Source of the DNA: Sulfuritortus calidifontis
GTDB lineage: Bacteria; Pseudomonadota; Gammaproteobacteria; Burkholderiales; Thiobacillaceae
Assembly: GCF_003967275.1 (NCBI RefSeq)
Contig: NZ_AP018721.1
Span: 2,418,001 to 2,482,000 of the forward strand
Length of the DNA stretch: 64,000 nucleotides
Direction of reading: 5' to 3'
Shown: in pieces, positions 47,328 to 56,859 of the stretch
Layout: each line of letters begins with the position of its first letter
How positions within the stretch are numbered: position 1 is the first letter of the stretch
Made by a program: the position numbers and the translations under genes
The notes under the pieces: generated by a model
Database searches by the model: none
What the model was told of the DNA's origin: nothing
What the model saw: the letters and a program-made list of their open reading frames with translations, nothing else

Positions 47328-48300
47328 CGCTGATCCGGCCCGCGCCGTCGATGAACATGATCTCGCGCACGCCCAGCTTTTCGGCCTGCTGGCGCCAGCC
47401 GGCGGCGCCGCTGACGAACAGGGGCTTGCTCGCGACATCCGATAGCACCCCGGCCTGCGGCCCGCGCGCGAGCACGGTCACCGCCTGCACACCCTGCACC
47501 GGCCAGCCCGTGCGTGGATCGATGATGTGGCAGTAGCGCTTGTCGCCCACCTCGAAATAGCGCTGGTAATCGCCCGAGGTGCCGATCGCCTCGCCGTCAT
47601 TCAGATCGATCAGGGCGATCGCCCCGCTCCGGCGCGGGTGCTGGATGCCGACCCGCCACGGCCGCGTGCCGTGCCGGCCCAGGGCCAGCACGTTGCCGCC
47701 GATGTTGATCAGGGCGTTGCGCACCCCCTGGCTTTTCAGATAGGCCGCCGCCAGATCCAGGGCGTAGCCCTTGGCATAGCCGCCCAGGTCGATGCGCACC
47801 GCGCGGTTGCGGCTGCGCACGGTATAGCCTGCCAGCTCGAGGTCGGCCATGGTCGGCGCGGCCTTGACCAGACGCTCGATCTGGGCCGGATCGGGCACGC
47901 GGTTGCCCTCGAAGCGGTCGGCGTGAAAGCCCCAGAGCCGCACCAGATTGCCGATGGCCGGATTGAACAGATGATCGGATTGCGCCGCGTGGCGCGCGGC
48001 GTCCTGCAGGATCGGGATCAGGCCGGGCGAGGTGGAGACGTCGGTCGCCCCCTGGGCGATGAGCTCATTCACCCGGGCCAGCGCGCCCGGCTGCCAGGCG
48101 TGCAGCATGCCGTGCAGCCGGTCGAAGTCCCGCAGCACCTGGGCGGTGACCGCCTGCGCCTTGTCCGCATCCTCGCCGTAGATGCTGATCTCGACCAGGG
48201 TGCCGAAGACATAGGCCTGCTGCCGGTAGGGCGGCGCCTCGCCGCAAGCGGCCAACAGCGCCAGCAGCCACAGCGACAACAACAGCCGGATCAGGCGCAT
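47260..48300 (-). CDS. apbE: FAD:protein FMN transferase (ApbE)
   Basis: Mg-dependent flavin transferase that attaches FMN covalently to Thr residues of proteins such as NqrB, NqrC or RnfG. 346 residues. A lipobox LAAC with Cys near 19 makes it an envelope lipoprotein. Characteristic motifs are [13 protein letters not shown] near 32, [13 protein letters not shown] near 170 and [22 protein letters not shown] near 240. ATG 48300 overlaps the gshB end by 10 bp; an upstream in-frame extension was discarded because it lacks the signal peptide. The end overlaps the tlpA-like gene from the opposite strand. Confidence 0.93.
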   Translation of the reverse strand: MRLIRLLLSLWLLALLAACGEAPPYRQQAYVFGTLVEISIYGEDADKAQAVTAQVLRDFDRLHGMLHAWQPGALARVNELIAQGATDVSTSPGLIPILQDAARHAAQSDHLFNPAIGNLVRLWGFHADRFEGNRVPDPAQIERLVKAAPTMADLELAGYTVRSRNRAVRIDLGGYAKGYALDLAAAYLKSQGVRNALINIGGNVLALGRHGTRPWRVGIQHPRRSGAIALIDLNDGEAIGTSGDYQRYFEVGDKRYCHIIDPRTGWPVQGVQAVTVLARGPQAGVLSDVASKPLFVSGAAGWRQQAEKLGVREIMFIDGAGRISVTAALAPRLQWQAGAPAAPVVP

Positions 48301-49367
48301 GCGCGCTCCAGGACGTCGAGGAAGGCACCGGCCACGTCGAAGCCGGTCTGGTCCATGATCTCGCGGAAACAGGTCGGGCTGGTGACGTTGACCTCGGTCA
48401 GCCAGTCGCCGATGACATCCAAGCCGACCAGCAAGAGGCCGGCCGCCTTGAGCTGCGGCCCGAGGGTACGGGCGATCTGCCAGTCGCGCTCGGAAAGCGG
48501 CCGGGCCACCCCGGTGCCGCCGGCGGCCAGATTGCCGCGGGTCTCGCCCGGCGCCGGGATGCGCGCCAGGCAATAGGGCACCGCCTCGCCGTCGATGATC
48601 AGGATGCGCTTGTCGCCATCCTTGATCTCCGGGATGTAGCGCTGGGCCATCACCGTGGTGGTTTCATGCTGGGTGAGCGTTTCGATGATCACGCCGATGT
48701 TCGCGTCGCCCGGCCGCATGCGAAAGACCGAGGCGCCGCCCATGGCGTTGAGCGGCTTGAGCACGATGTCGCCCTGCTCGGCGAGAAAGGCGCGAATCTC
48801 CTCGGCCCGGCTGCTGACCAGGGTGGGCACGATGAACCGGGGGAAGCGGGCGATGGCCAGCTTTTCATTGAAATCGCGCAATGACTGCGGCCGGTTGAAC
48901 ACGCGGGCGCCTTCGCGCTCCGCCAGCTCCAGCAGATAGGTGGCGTAGAGATATTCCTGACCGAACGGCGGGTCCTTGCGCATGAGCACGGCGTCGAACT
49001 CGCTCAGGCGGCGCCATTCGTGATTGCCGGCGGCAAACCATGCCCCCCCTTGCTTCCCCCCCACAAGTGGGGGGGATGATGGAACAGGCTCCCCCCCCGC
49101 AAGCGGGGATGATGGAACAGGCATCCCCCCCGCAAGCGGGGATGATGGGACAGGCTTCCCCCCCGCAAGCGGGGGGGATTGAGGGGGGGAGGTGAGTTCG
49201 AGCGGGAACACCCGGCCCATGAGCTTGCCGTCACGCCAGGCCAAGTCCTTGGGCTCGCAGGCCCAGAGTTCGTGGCCGCGCGCCGCGGCCGCCTGCATCA
49301 TGGCGAAGGTGGAATCCTTGCGGATCTTGAAACTGGCCAGCGGGTCGGCGACGAAAAGTATCTGCAT
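48291..49367 (-). CDS. gshB: glutathione synthetase with in-frame repeat insertion
   Basis: ATP-grasp ligase joining gamma-glutamylcysteine and glycine. The conserved frame runs from [20 protein letters not shown] through [35 protein letters not shown] and [11 protein letters not shown]. Total length is 358 residues against ~315 in the family. The excess is a ~45-residue block near residues 60-105 made of three near-identical 11-residue units ([11 protein letters not shown]) plus flanks. It replaces a variable surface region between FPLELT and HEWRRL, and the catalytic parts are uninterrupted, so the enzyme may still work. It follows gshA by 8 bp. Confidence 0.9.
   Translation of the reverse strand: MQILFVADPLASFKIRKDSTFAMMQAAAARGHELWACEPKDLAWRDGKLMGRVFPLELTSPPQSPPLAGGKPVPSSPLAGGMPVPSSPLAGGEPVPSSPPLVGGKQGGAWFAAGNHEWRRLSEFDAVLMRKDPPFGQEYLYATYLLELAEREGARVFNRPQSLRDFNEKLAIARFPRFIVPTLVSSRAEEIRAFLAEQGDIVLKPLNAMGGASVFRMRPGDANIGVIIETLTQHETTTVMAQRYIPEIKDGDKRILIIDGEAVPYCLARIPAPGETRGNLAAGGTGVARPLSERDWQIARTLGPQLKAAGLLLVGLDVIGDWLTEVNVTSPTCFREIMDQTGFDVAGAFLDVLERACA
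49041..49192. repeat. C-rich 33-bp repeats inserted inside gshB
   Basis: Tandem units of about 33 bp with the form GATGATGGAACAGGCT then C7-8 then GCAAGCGGGG. About three near-identical units lie between flanking CCCCCCCAC-aa-GTGGGGGGG-type palindromes. The unit length is a multiple of three, so gshB stays open. The style (C-run, short loop, G-run) recalls the palindromes at 13249-13516, although the sequences differ. Confidence 0.85.
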
Positions 49368-49375
49368 CTCGAACC

Positions 49376-50674
49376 TCAGTACTGCGGCAGGCGCGGGTTC
49401 GGCGCCGTCTCTTCCAACTCGATCGCCGCCGCCAGCGCGGCCAGGCGGCCGAGCACGCCGTAGGTATAGAAGCGGTTGACCGGGGCGTCGGGCCGGTCGG
49501 TCTCATCCGGCAGGCTGCAAGGCTCCTCGAAGGCGAGGGGCACGAAGTGCATGCCGGCGGCATTCAGGTTCTCGTCGGCGCCGCGGCCGGTATGCACGCG
49601 ATAGAAGCCACCGACCACGAAATGGTCGATCATGTAGATCACCGGCTCGGCCACCGCCTCGTTGATGGTCTCGAAGGTGTACACCCCTTCCTGCACCAGC
49701 ACGTTGCTGACGCTGAGCCCCTCCTTCACCACCGCCATCTTCTTGCGTTCCTTGCGGTTGAGCTCGCGCACCTCGTCCGCGCTCTTCACGGTCATGATGC
49801 CCATGCCGTAGGTGCCGGCGTCGGCCTTGACGATGACGAAAGGCTCTTTGTCGATGCCGTATTCCTTGTACTTCGCCTCGATATGGCTGAGCACCGCGCC
49901 GACGTGATAGGCCAGACATTCCTCGCCCTGGCGGGCGAAGAAATCGACCTCGCCGCAGGTGGCGAAATAGGGGTCGATCAGCCAGGGGTCGATGCCGATC
50001 AGCTCGGCGAACTCCTGCGCCAGCCTGGCATAGGCGCGGAAGTGGTTGGACTTGAGCCGGGTCGACCAGCCGGCATGCAGGGGCGGCATCAGGGTCTGGG
50101 CCGGGTCGAGGTCTTTCAATATCTCTGGCTGACCGGCGGAGAGGTCATTGTTGAGCAGCACGGCGCAAGGGTCGAAGTCGCCGACCTTGACCCGCCGCCC
50201 CTCGCGCACCACCGGTTCGAGCAGGAGGCTGTCGCCGCTGGGCAGGTCGATCTTGAGCGGTTCCTTGAGGTCCGGGATCAGGCTGCCGATGCGCACCTCG
50301 AGACCGGTGTGCTGCAGGATGGCCGCCAGGGACGCGACGTTCTGCAGGTAGAACAGGTTGCGCGTGTGATTCTCGGGGATCAACAGGAGCCGCCGGGCGG
50401 TGGCGCACATCTTCTCCACCGCCACTTGGGCCGCCTGCACCGCCAAGGGCATGAAGGCCGGGTTCAGATTGTTGAAGCCGCCGGGAAACAGGTTGGTGTC
50501 GACCGGGGCCAGCTTGAAGCCGCTGTTGCGCAGGTCGACCGAGCTGTAGAACGGCGCCGAGTGCTCCAGCCACTGCCGGCGAAACCACTGCTCGATGCGC
50601 GGCATGGACGCGAGCACCTGCTTCTCCAGGTCGAGTAGCGGGCCGGTCAAGGCGGTGGTGAGATGAGGGACCAT
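49376..50674 (-). CDS. gshA: glutamate-cysteine ligase (Acidithiobacillus-type GshA)
   Basis: First step of glutathione synthesis. The 432-residue protein belongs to the family first named from Acidithiobacillus ferrooxidans, not the E. coli GshA family. Recognisable segments are [24 protein letters not shown] near residues 46-69, [12 protein letters not shown] near 101, and [20 protein letters not shown] near 282, which resembles an ATP-grasp loop. It lies 62 bp after mshN and 8 bp before gshB. It may have its own promoter in the 62-bp gap, but none is clear. Confidence 0.9.
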   Translation of the reverse strand: MVPHLTTALTGPLLDLEKQVLASMPRIEQWFRRQWLEHSAPFYSSVDLRNSGFKLAPVDTNLFPGGFNNLNPAFMPLAVQAAQVAVEKMCATARRLLLIPENHTRNLFYLQNVASLAAILQHTGLEVRIGSLIPDLKEPLKIDLPSGDSLLLEPVVREGRRVKVGDFDPCAVLLNNDLSAGQPEILKDLDPAQTLMPPLHAGWSTRLKSNHFRAYARLAQEFAELIGIDPWLIDPYFATCGEVDFFARQGEECLAYHVGAVLSHIEAKYKEYGIDKEPFVIVKADAGTYGMGIMTVKSADEVRELNRKERKKMAVVKEGLSVSNVLVQEGVYTFETINEAVAEPVIYMIDHFVVGGFYRVHTGRGADENLNAAGMHFVPLAFEEPCSLPDETDRPDAPVNRFYTYGVLGRLAALAAAIELEETAPNPRLPQY

Positions 50675-50736
50675 GCAACCCCAGCGATTCCGTGATTTTG
50701 GTCTTCGAGTTTACCGCTTGAGGCGGCACAGCACTA

Positions 50737-51771
50737 TCAACCGCCGAGCTCGGCGATCTTCTGGCTGACGAAGTCCTTCAGCTCGGGTGTGAGCCGGCTG
50801 CGATAGGCCTGCTGATAGGCGGTGTGGGCATCGCCCTTGCGGCCCAGGCGTTCCAGCGCCACGGCCAGGCCCACCCACCAGGTGCCATTGTCCGGCTTCA
50901 TGCGCACGGCCTGGCGATAGGCCTGGGCCGCCTCCTCCATGCGACCCAGCTTGTTGTAGACACCGGCCAGGAAGGACCAGTATTCGCCATCGGCGCCGCC
51001 ATGGCTCAAGCCATCCTTCAACACCGCGGCAGCGCCGGTGTAATTGCCCTGGCGCACCAGCAGCTGGCCACTGGCCTTGGCAAACCAGATCTCGCCGGGG
51101 TGCAGGGCGGCCCCTTCGCGAATCAACAGCTCGGCGCGCAGCACCTCGCCCTGCTCGATCAAGAGCGCGATCAGGGTCTGCCGGGCCAGGAGATGACCGG
51201 GCTGCTGGGTCAGGGCCAGATTCAGCTTGTCCATCGCCTCGCGCATGCGCCCCTGCTCGATCAGCCGCTTGGCGTCATTGAAGGCGGCATGGGCGATGTC
51301 CTGCGCCGAGGCGAGGCTCGGCTCCTTGACGATCTTCGGCCGGCCGGCCGGCGGCAGCGACGGCTCGGCGGCAGCGGGTGCGGCCGCCATCTTGGCCTGC
51401 GGCTTCTGCGCCGGCGGTTTCGCTGCCGGCGGCTTTTGCGGCGCCTCGACGGCCGGCGGCAGCTGAGGCGGCATGGGGGGCATCGGCATGATCGCCCCCT
51501 CCGGCGGCTCGGTCTCGGCCGGCGGTGCCGGGGCAACGACCGGTGCCGGCACGACGGCGACCGGCTGAGCCTGCGGCGCCGGTGCCGCAGGGGGCGCCGG
51601 ATAGCGCTTGAGCAGGAAGGCCGCCGCCGCCGCGAGGAGCAGCGCCGCCAGGAGGATCCAGACCCAGACCGAGCCCGGCCGCTGGCTGGCGACCGCGCGC
51701 ACCCCGCTCGGCGTGCCGGACAGGGCCCGGTTGCGGTCGAGGTCCTTGAGCACCCGGTTGATCACGCTCAT
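50737..51771 (-). CDS. mshN: MSHA biogenesis protein MshN (TPR)
   Basis: A 344-residue protein with the MshN-type N-terminus MSVINRVLKDLDRNR, a TM segment near residues 35-55, a long Pro/Ala-rich linker (~58-155) and TPR repeats from ~165 to the end (for example EAAQAYRQAVRMKPDNGTWW). It would anchor in the inner membrane with its TPRs in the periplasm, assisting pilus assembly with the secretin. ATG 51771 overlaps the mshM stop as ATGA. It is the last msh gene before gshA. Confidence 0.85.
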   Translation of the reverse strand: MSVINRVLKDLDRNRALSGTPSGVRAVASQRPGSVWVWILLAALLLAAAAAFLLKRYPAPPAAPAPQAQPVAVVPAPVVAPAPPAETEPPEGAIMPMPPMPPQLPPAVEAPQKPPAAKPPAQKPQAKMAAAPAAAEPSLPPAGRPKIVKEPSLASAQDIAHAAFNDAKRLIEQGRMREAMDKLNLALTQQPGHLLARQTLIALLIEQGEVLRAELLIREGAALHPGEIWFAKASGQLLVRQGNYTGAAAVLKDGLSHGGADGEYWSFLAGVYNKLGRMEEAAQAYRQAVRMKPDNGTWWVGLAVALERLGRKGDAHTAYQQAYRSRLTPELKDFVSQKIAELGG

Positions 51772-52601
51772 CGCAGGCGATCCCACAGGGATAGGCGCAC
51801 GCCCGGGGTGTCCTTGCCGGCCAGGCGGACATGGCGGACATCGACCTCGTGCCGACCTTCGCCGAAGGCCAGCATCAGTCCCTTGTGCGCCAGGATGTTG
51901 ATGTAGCGCGGCAGGCCGCGGCTCATCTTGTGCAGCTTGCCCATGGCGCCGGCGGTGAACAGGGGCCGCGCCGCGCCGGCGCGGTTGAGCCGGTAGCCAA
52001 GATAGGCCGGCAGCTCGCCGGCGTTGATCGGCGTGATGTGGTCGTGGAAGGCGATGCGGCTGCGGATCTGGCGCACCGAGGGGTCGGCCAGCTTGTCGTC
52101 GAGCTCGGGCTGGCCGAACAGCACGATCTGCAGAAGCTTGCTCTTTTCCGTTTCCAGATTGGTGATCAGACGCAGGGCCTCCAGGCTCTCGATCGGCATG
52201 GCCTGAGCCTCGTCGATCAGCGCCACCGCCCGCTTGCCTTCGTGCGCCAGCTCCAAGAGCCGCACCTCCAGCGCCTTGGTCAGGCCGTAGGTCAGGCTGC
52301 GGCGAAAGCCGCCGCCGAATTCGTTGAGCAGGGCCTGGGTCAGCGCCGCCGAGGACAGGTTGGGATTGGGGATGTAGGCCGTGGCGAAGCGGCTGCCCTC
52401 CATGCGGTTGAGCAGGTAGCGGCAGAGGATGGTCTTGCCCGAGCCGGGCTCACCGACGATCTTGATCAGACCCTCGCCGTTCTCCAGCGCCACCAGCACG
52501 GTATTGAGCGCCGCCTGGGCGCCGACGCCGGGGAAGAAATAGCTGGTGTCGGGCGTCAGCCCGAAGGGATATTCGTGCAGTCCGAAATGCTCGAGATACA
52601 T
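51768..52601 (-). CDS. mshM: MSHA biogenesis ATPase MshM (ExeA/GspA-like)
   Basis: A 277-residue AAA-type ATPase. The N-terminus MYLEHFGLHEYPFGLTPDTSYFF is the ExeA/GspA/MshM signature. Walker A GEPGSGKTILC is near residue 48 and Walker B VALIDEAQAM near 127. By analogy with ExeA it helps place the secretin MshL in the envelope. Its start and end overlap mshL and mshN by 1-4 bp, showing tight translational coupling. Confidence 0.92.
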   Translation of the reverse strand: MYLEHFGLHEYPFGLTPDTSYFFPGVGAQAALNTVLVALENGEGLIKIVGEPGSGKTILCRYLLNRMEGSRFATAYIPNPNLSSAALTQALLNEFGGGFRRSLTYGLTKALEVRLLELAHEGKRAVALIDEAQAMPIESLEALRLITNLETEKSKLLQIVLFGQPELDDKLADPSVRQIRSRIAFHDHITPINAGELPAYLGYRLNRAGAARPLFTAGAMGKLHKMSRGLPRYINILAHKGLMLAFGEGRHEVDVRHVRLAGKDTPGVRLSLWDRLR

Positions 52602-54289
52602 CAGGGTTTCGGCGCCACGATCATCTGGTCGATACGCTGCATCGCATCCTTGGCATTATCCACCCAATCGCCGCTGTTGCGGATGATGCTCGGCTTGAGC
52701 AGGATCACCAGCTCGCTCTTGACCCGGGTAAGGTTGCTGTTCTTGAACAGGATCCGGGCCACCGGCACATCGCCCGCCCCCGGCATCTTGCTGCCGTAAT
52801 CGCGCGCCTCGACCTTCATCAGACCACCGATGGCGGCGATCTGGCCATCCTTCAGGCGGACGATGCTGTCGGTCTCGGAGACGTTGCTCGAGGCTAGCGG
52901 CAGCGTGGAGTTCAGGCCGGAGATCTCGATCTGCTTGGTCACCTCGGTCACCGTGGTCACCGAGGGATGCACGTGGAGAATGATGTTGTCCTGACCGTCG
53001 ATCTGCGGCGTGACGTCGAGCGCGATGCCGGAGAAGAAGGGCGACAGGGTGACGCTCGGCGTCGTGGTGGTGGCGGTGCCGGTGGTGGTGGTGGTGCTCA
53101 CCCCGGTGACGAAATACTCGTCGGTACCCACCTTGAGCACCGCCTTCTGGTTGTTGATGGCGGAGATGCGTGGGCTGGAGAGCACGTGCACCGTGCCCTG
53201 GGTTTCGAGGAATTGCAACAGGGCCTCGAAGGTGTTGGTGATCAGGCCCAGGGTAAAGAAGCCGCTGGGTATGCGACTGTTGTTTGTCGGCAGACCGTCG
53301 CCCTTGCTGAGGCTGAAGCTGCCTTTGGCGTAGCTCCAGTTGATGCCCGACTGCGCCCCCTCGTTCAGGGTGACCTCGATGATCTTGGCCTCGATCATCA
53401 CCTGGCGATCGACCGTGAGCTGGGCCGCACGCAGATAGTCGGCCACCAGGCGGTGCTCGGCGGGAAAGGCGCGGATGGCGAGCAGACCGGTGTGCGGGCT
53501 GGCCACGATGCTGCGGCCCTCCGGACAGCTCACGGCGACATTGGCGCCGGTGGCACCGGTGGTGCAGCCAATCAGGAGGCCGACCGAGGCCTGCAGCTCG
53601 CCCCAAAAATTGCTTTGCAGCCGGGTGCTCAGGTGGCTGGTCTCGATGCTGGTGGTGCCGCCACTGGAGCCGCCCGTGCCGCTGCTCGTGCTGCCCGTGC
53701 CGGCCGTCGTGGTGCCGGTGCCGCCGGTGCCACCGCTCCCGGTCAGCACGGTGGACATGACCCGCATCTCCGAACTGCCCTGGCGCTGCCCGGGCAGGTA
53801 GGAAATGGCGTAGAAGCGGGTCTGCAGGGTAAGCGGCTGGACGAAGATGCGGCTGCCATCGACGCGGAAGTCATAGCCGTACTGCTCGCGGATCGCCTCC
53901 ATCGCCTCGATCACCGTGACGTCCTTGAGATTGACGCTGATGCTGCCGGCCACCTGGGGATTGAGCAGCATGCTGTAGCGGGTGCCGGAGACGATGCCCA
54001 TGAACACCTCGGCAGCCGGTGCGTTGTTCACCACCAGGTCGAAGCGCGGCTCCAACGGTCGGGCCACCTCTTTGGGCAGAGCCAGGGTCGGATCGGGCAA
54101 CAGGGCCGCCTCGACCGCGGCCGGCAAGCGCTCGGGCTTGGACGGCTGAGTCGCCTGACGCATCTCCTGCTGGATGGGCTGCAAGGCGGGGGAAGGCGGC
54201 ACCGGGGCGCAGCCGGCCAGGAGCGACAGGCACAGACCGAAAAGGGGCCACAGCCTTTTTTCGGTCTGTGTGCTCGGCTTGCTTGTCAT
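52601..54289 (-). CDS. mshL: MSHA pilus secretin MshL
   Basis: Outer-membrane secretin channel for the MSHA pilus, 562 residues. The signal peptide has lipobox LLAGC with Cys near residue 26. An STN/N0 domain (~80-150, FDLVVNNAPAAEVFMGIVSG) precedes a secretin N-domain and the C-terminal secretin core from ~300 (RQVMIEAKIIEVTLNEG). Two low-complexity Thr/Gly/Ser loops are conspicuous, near residues 188-218 and near 395-415 within the core. Its ATG overlaps the mshK stop (ATGA). Confidence 0.93.
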   Translation of the reverse strand: MTSKPSTQTEKRLWPLFGLCLSLLAGCAPVPPSPALQPIQQEMRQATQPSKPERLPAAVEAALLPDPTLALPKEVARPLEPRFDLVVNNAPAAEVFMGIVSGTRYSMLLNPQVAGSISVNLKDVTVIEAMEAIREQYGYDFRVDGSRIFVQPLTLQTRFYAISYLPGQRQGSSEMRVMSTVLTGSGGTGGTGTTTAGTGSTSSGTGGSSGGTTSIETSHLSTRLQSNFWGELQASVGLLIGCTTGATGANVAVSCPEGRSIVASPHTGLLAIRAFPAEHRLVADYLRAAQLTVDRQVMIEAKIIEVTLNEGAQSGINWSYAKGSFSLSKGDGLPTNNSRIPSGFFTLGLITNTFEALLQFLETQGTVHVLSSPRISAINNQKAVLKVGTDEYFVTGVSTTTTTGTATTTTPSVTLSPFFSGIALDVTPQIDGQDNIILHVHPSVTTVTEVTKQIEISGLNSTLPLASSNVSETDSIVRLKDGQIAAIGGLMKVEARDYGSKMPGAGDVPVARILFKNSNLTRVKSELVILLKPSIIRNSGDWVDNAKDAMQRIDQMIVAPKP

Positions 54290-54639
54290 CGCTTTCCTGG
54301 TTTCCCCTGTTGCTCGGCTGGCCGCTTGGCTACGCTGGGCAGCAGCTTGTATTGCTGCATGCCGTCCTTGGTCTTGACCCAGACCCCCTGCTCGTCGATC
54401 CGGCTCACCCGGCCTTCGCCCAGCGGGTCGCCGACCCGGACCACCCGCCTGCCGACCAAGGCGTAGCTGGCGCCCGGGCGCAGGATCACGCTGCTGACCA
54501 CGAGTTCCGGCTGCAGATCGGCCTCGCCCGGCTTGGCCTCGTAGACACCGCTCGGCGGCCGCGTCGGATCGGCCAAATCGGCTAGAGCGTAACCGGAGAG
54601 GGCCATGGCTGCCAAGGCCAGAATCACACGGCGAGCCAT
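54286..54639 (-). CDS. mshK: MSHA biogenesis protein MshK
   Basis: A 117-residue periplasmic pilotin/PilP-like protein. It has a signal peptide (ALSGYALA, residues ~10-20) followed by DPTRPPSGVY, typical of MshK, and the PilP/GspC-HR-like strand set VVSSVILRPGASYALVGRRVV and VGDPLGEGRVSRIDE. It likely links inner-membrane proteins MshI/MshJ to the secretin. ATG 54639 overlaps mshJ by 16 bp. Confidence 0.85.
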   Translation of the reverse strand: MARRVILALAAMALSGYALADLADPTRPPSGVYEAKPGEADLQPELVVSSVILRPGASYALVGRRVVRVGDPLGEGRVSRIDEQGVWVKTKDGMQQYKLLPSVAKRPAEQQGKPGKR

Positions 54640-55262
54640 GCCTTGTCCTGACTCAGGGTGTAGAGGGTGAGCTTCATGGTCAGCTTCGGATAGGCCGTGG
54701 CATCCAGCTCCAGGCCACCCCAATAGACGCCGTAAGGCAGGCGCTCGACCCGCTCCAGGTAGGCGGCGAAACCGGCATAGCTGCCTTCCAGCGTGAGTTC
54801 GACCCCGTGCCGGTACAAGCCGCCCGGCTGCGCCGCGGCCAGGGCGCCGACTGCCTCGGCCTGGAGCGTGCGCAGGCTCACCAGCCTGATATCCGCCTGC
54901 CGCTGGGACAAGGCCTGCAAGAGCTTGGGCATCTCCTGCGGCGGGATCAGGCGGCTGGACAGCCCCTCCAGGGCCTTGCTCCGCGCCGCCAGCACCTGCC
55001 GGGCCGCCTCCAGCCGCTGGCGGGCCAGGGCCGCCGGGTCGGCCCGGGCCACGGCCTGATTGAGCACATCCTCGCTCAGGGTGATGCGGCGACGATATTC
55101 GGTCATCTTCAGCTCGATCTGCTTGCGCTCGCGCGCCTGTGGCGTAAACAGGGCCAGGTCGGCCAGGGCGTAGAGCGCCGCCAGCAGGATGAGGAAGAGG
55201 ATCACCCGCTCGCGGGTGGTCCGCCCGTCGATCTTGGCCGCCAGGTCCGACCAGGTCTTCAT
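54624..55262 (-). CDS. mshJ: MSHA biogenesis protein MshJ (PilO-like)
   Basis: A 212-residue bitopic inner-membrane protein: one TM near residues 20-40, a periplasmic coiled coil (~45-105) and a ferredoxin-like domain ending KLTMKLTLYTLSQDKAWLAV. This is the PilO/GspM-type layout that pairs with PilN. The ATG overlaps the end of the PilN-like gene by 4 bp. Confidence 0.87.
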   Translation of the reverse strand: MKTWSDLAAKIDGRTTRERVILFLILLAALYALADLALFTPQARERKQIELKMTEYRRRITLSEDVLNQAVARADPAALARQRLEAARQVLAARSKALEGLSSRLIPPQEMPKLLQALSQRQADIRLVSLRTLQAEAVGALAAAQPGGLYRHGVELTLEGSYAGFAAYLERVERLPYGVYWGGLELDATAYPKLTMKLTLYTLSQDKAWLAV

Positions 55263-55909
55263 GGCCTGGCCTCCGTTGCCGGGGCAGGTGCCTTCGTCTG
55301 GGTTATTGCTTGGGCCGGCTCGACCTGTGCCTGCAAGGTGAAATCGAGGTGGCGCCCTTCGCCGCCCTTGGCGATCTGCAGAAAGGAGAACTGCAAACCT
55401 TGGAACAGGTGCTGTTCGCGCAGGCCATGCAGAAAGCGGGCCGGCCCCTCGCTATCCAGGGCCCGGCCGGAAAGCTTGGCGATCTCGCCTCGCGTGCCGA
55501 TCTGGAAGCCGGTCAGCCAGACACCGGGCACCACGGCCCGGGCAAAGGCGTGAAAGTGGCCGGACCAGCCCTTGTCCGAACCGATCGCCCCGGCCTCGAC
55601 CGCCGCCGCGGCATTGTTCAGGGCCTTGAGCTTGGCCTCGGCCGCCTCGGCCTGCTGGACCAGTTCAGCGGCACTCTTGCCGCCGTCCTGCTGCCGGCGC
55701 TGGGCCTCGACCCGTTGCTCGATCGCCTGCACCCGATGTTCCAGCTGCAGCATGGCATCCCGGGTGTCATGCAACTGCCAGGCGCCGTAGCCATAGATCG
55801 CCGCCAGCCCGAGCAGCCAAAGCAGGGCCGCGCGCAACATGCCGGCGGCCGGGAACACGACCTGGCGCGGGCGGAACTCGGCCTGATAGAGGTTGATCTG
55901 CTGGCTCAT
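55259..55909 (-). CDS. PilN-like MSHA biogenesis protein
   Basis: A 216-residue bitopic protein with the PilN-type opening MSQQINLYQAEFRPR, one TM near 28-48, a coiled coil (~50-95, LEHRVQAIEQRVEAQRRQ) and a C-terminal alpha/beta domain. The INLY motif in PilN binds a groove of PilM, here MshI encoded just upstream. In some msh loci this gene is called mshI2 or mshI1, so I leave the symbol blank. ATG 55909 overlaps the mshI stop as ATGA. Confidence 0.85.
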   Translation of the reverse strand: MSQQINLYQAEFRPRQVVFPAAGMLRAALLWLLGLAAIYGYGAWQLHDTRDAMLQLEHRVQAIEQRVEAQRRQQDGGKSAAELVQQAEAAEAKLKALNNAAAAVEAGAIGSDKGWSGHFHAFARAVVPGVWLTGFQIGTRGEIAKLSGRALDSEGPARFLHGLREQHLFQGLQFSFLQIAKGGEGRHLDFTLQAQVEPAQAITQTKAPAPATEARP

Positions 55910-56817
55910 GACCCGGCCCACTCCCGCATCGCCGCGCCCAGGGCATGGAACACCTGGGCCTGGGTGGCCGGCCGCTGCAGATCGGCATGGCTGTTGAAAT
56001 CGAAGATCAGGCCGAGGTCCAGCCGCTCGACCGGCAGGCTCAGGTTTTCGTGCAACTGCCGGTAGAGCTCCTCGCCATCGGCCATCGGCGCCAGATACAG
56101 CCTGGACATGGGCAGGGCATGAAACTGGCGGTCGAAATAATCGACCGAACGCTGCACCTCCAGCACCACCCGCTCGGCCACTTCGTCCTGCGGCACACCG
56201 CGCAGGTCGATGCGGCGGGCGAGGACCAGCTCGCCTTCGAAGGTGAAGGTCAGCAACCCCCGCTCGCCGTGGACATGCAAGAGGCCGACGGCATAGCCCG
56301 GCGGCTCCAGCCGCGCCGCGATATGGCGCTGGGCGGTCTCGTCGACGTCGATCACCTCCAGCCCGAGGCCGCTCGCGCGATACAGCGCGATCAGCTCCCG
56401 CACCGCCTGGGCCGGCACGGTGACGGCATAGAGATAGGACAGACGCGCGCCGCCCCCGCCCGGCACCTTGAGCAGGTCGAACACGGCATCGTCGATGTGG
56501 TAGTCGAGCATGTCCTTGAGCTTCCAGCGCACGGCGCTGCGCAGCTCATCCTCGGGCACCGTGGGCGACTCCAGCATCAGCACCTGATAGCTGTCCGGCG
56601 GCAGCAGGGCGATCAGCGGGCTCTTGCGCAGGCCGGCCTCGTCGGCCAGCCGGCCCAGGACATCGGCGGTGGCCACCGGCACCTCGTGCAGGACAAAGCT
56701 CGCCACGCGGAACTTGCTGCCCGCCTGCTCCAATCGCAGGGCCACGGCGCTGCCGGGACAGAACGCCGTCAGCACGGCCAGGCCATGGTCATGTGTGGTG
56801 CGCTTGAGCCATTTCAT
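55906..56817 (-). CDS. mshI: MSHA biogenesis protein MshI (PilM-like)
   Basis: A 303-residue cytoplasmic actin-like protein of the PilM/MshI type. The segment ALLPPDSYQVLMLESPTVPEDE near residues 69-90, then RSAVRWKLKDMLDYHIDDAVFD, is diagnostic of the family. It should bind the N-terminus of the PilN-like protein on the inner face of the membrane, connecting the motor ATPase to the alignment complex. It follows mshQ by 42 bp. Confidence 0.88.
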   Translation of the reverse strand: MKWLKRTTHDHGLAVLTAFCPGSAVALRLEQAGSKFRVASFVLHEVPVATADVLGRLADEAGLRKSPLIALLPPDSYQVLMLESPTVPEDELRSAVRWKLKDMLDYHIDDAVFDLLKVPGGGGARLSYLYAVTVPAQAVRELIALYRASGLGLEVIDVDETAQRHIAARLEPPGYAVGLLHVHGERGLLTFTFEGELVLARRIDLRGVPQDEVAERVVLEVQRSVDYFDRQFHALPMSRLYLAPMADGEELYRQLHENLSLPVERLDLGLIFDFNSHADLQRPATQAQVFHALGAAMREWAGS

Positions 56818-56859
56818 GGTTGGTTGGGACGGCGGTGTCCGGTCATGGTCGGCATCATA

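Noticed and set aside
49041-49192. gshB as a frameshifted pseudogene
   Set aside because: The frame is continuous through the repeats, and all conserved GshB segments are present on both sides.
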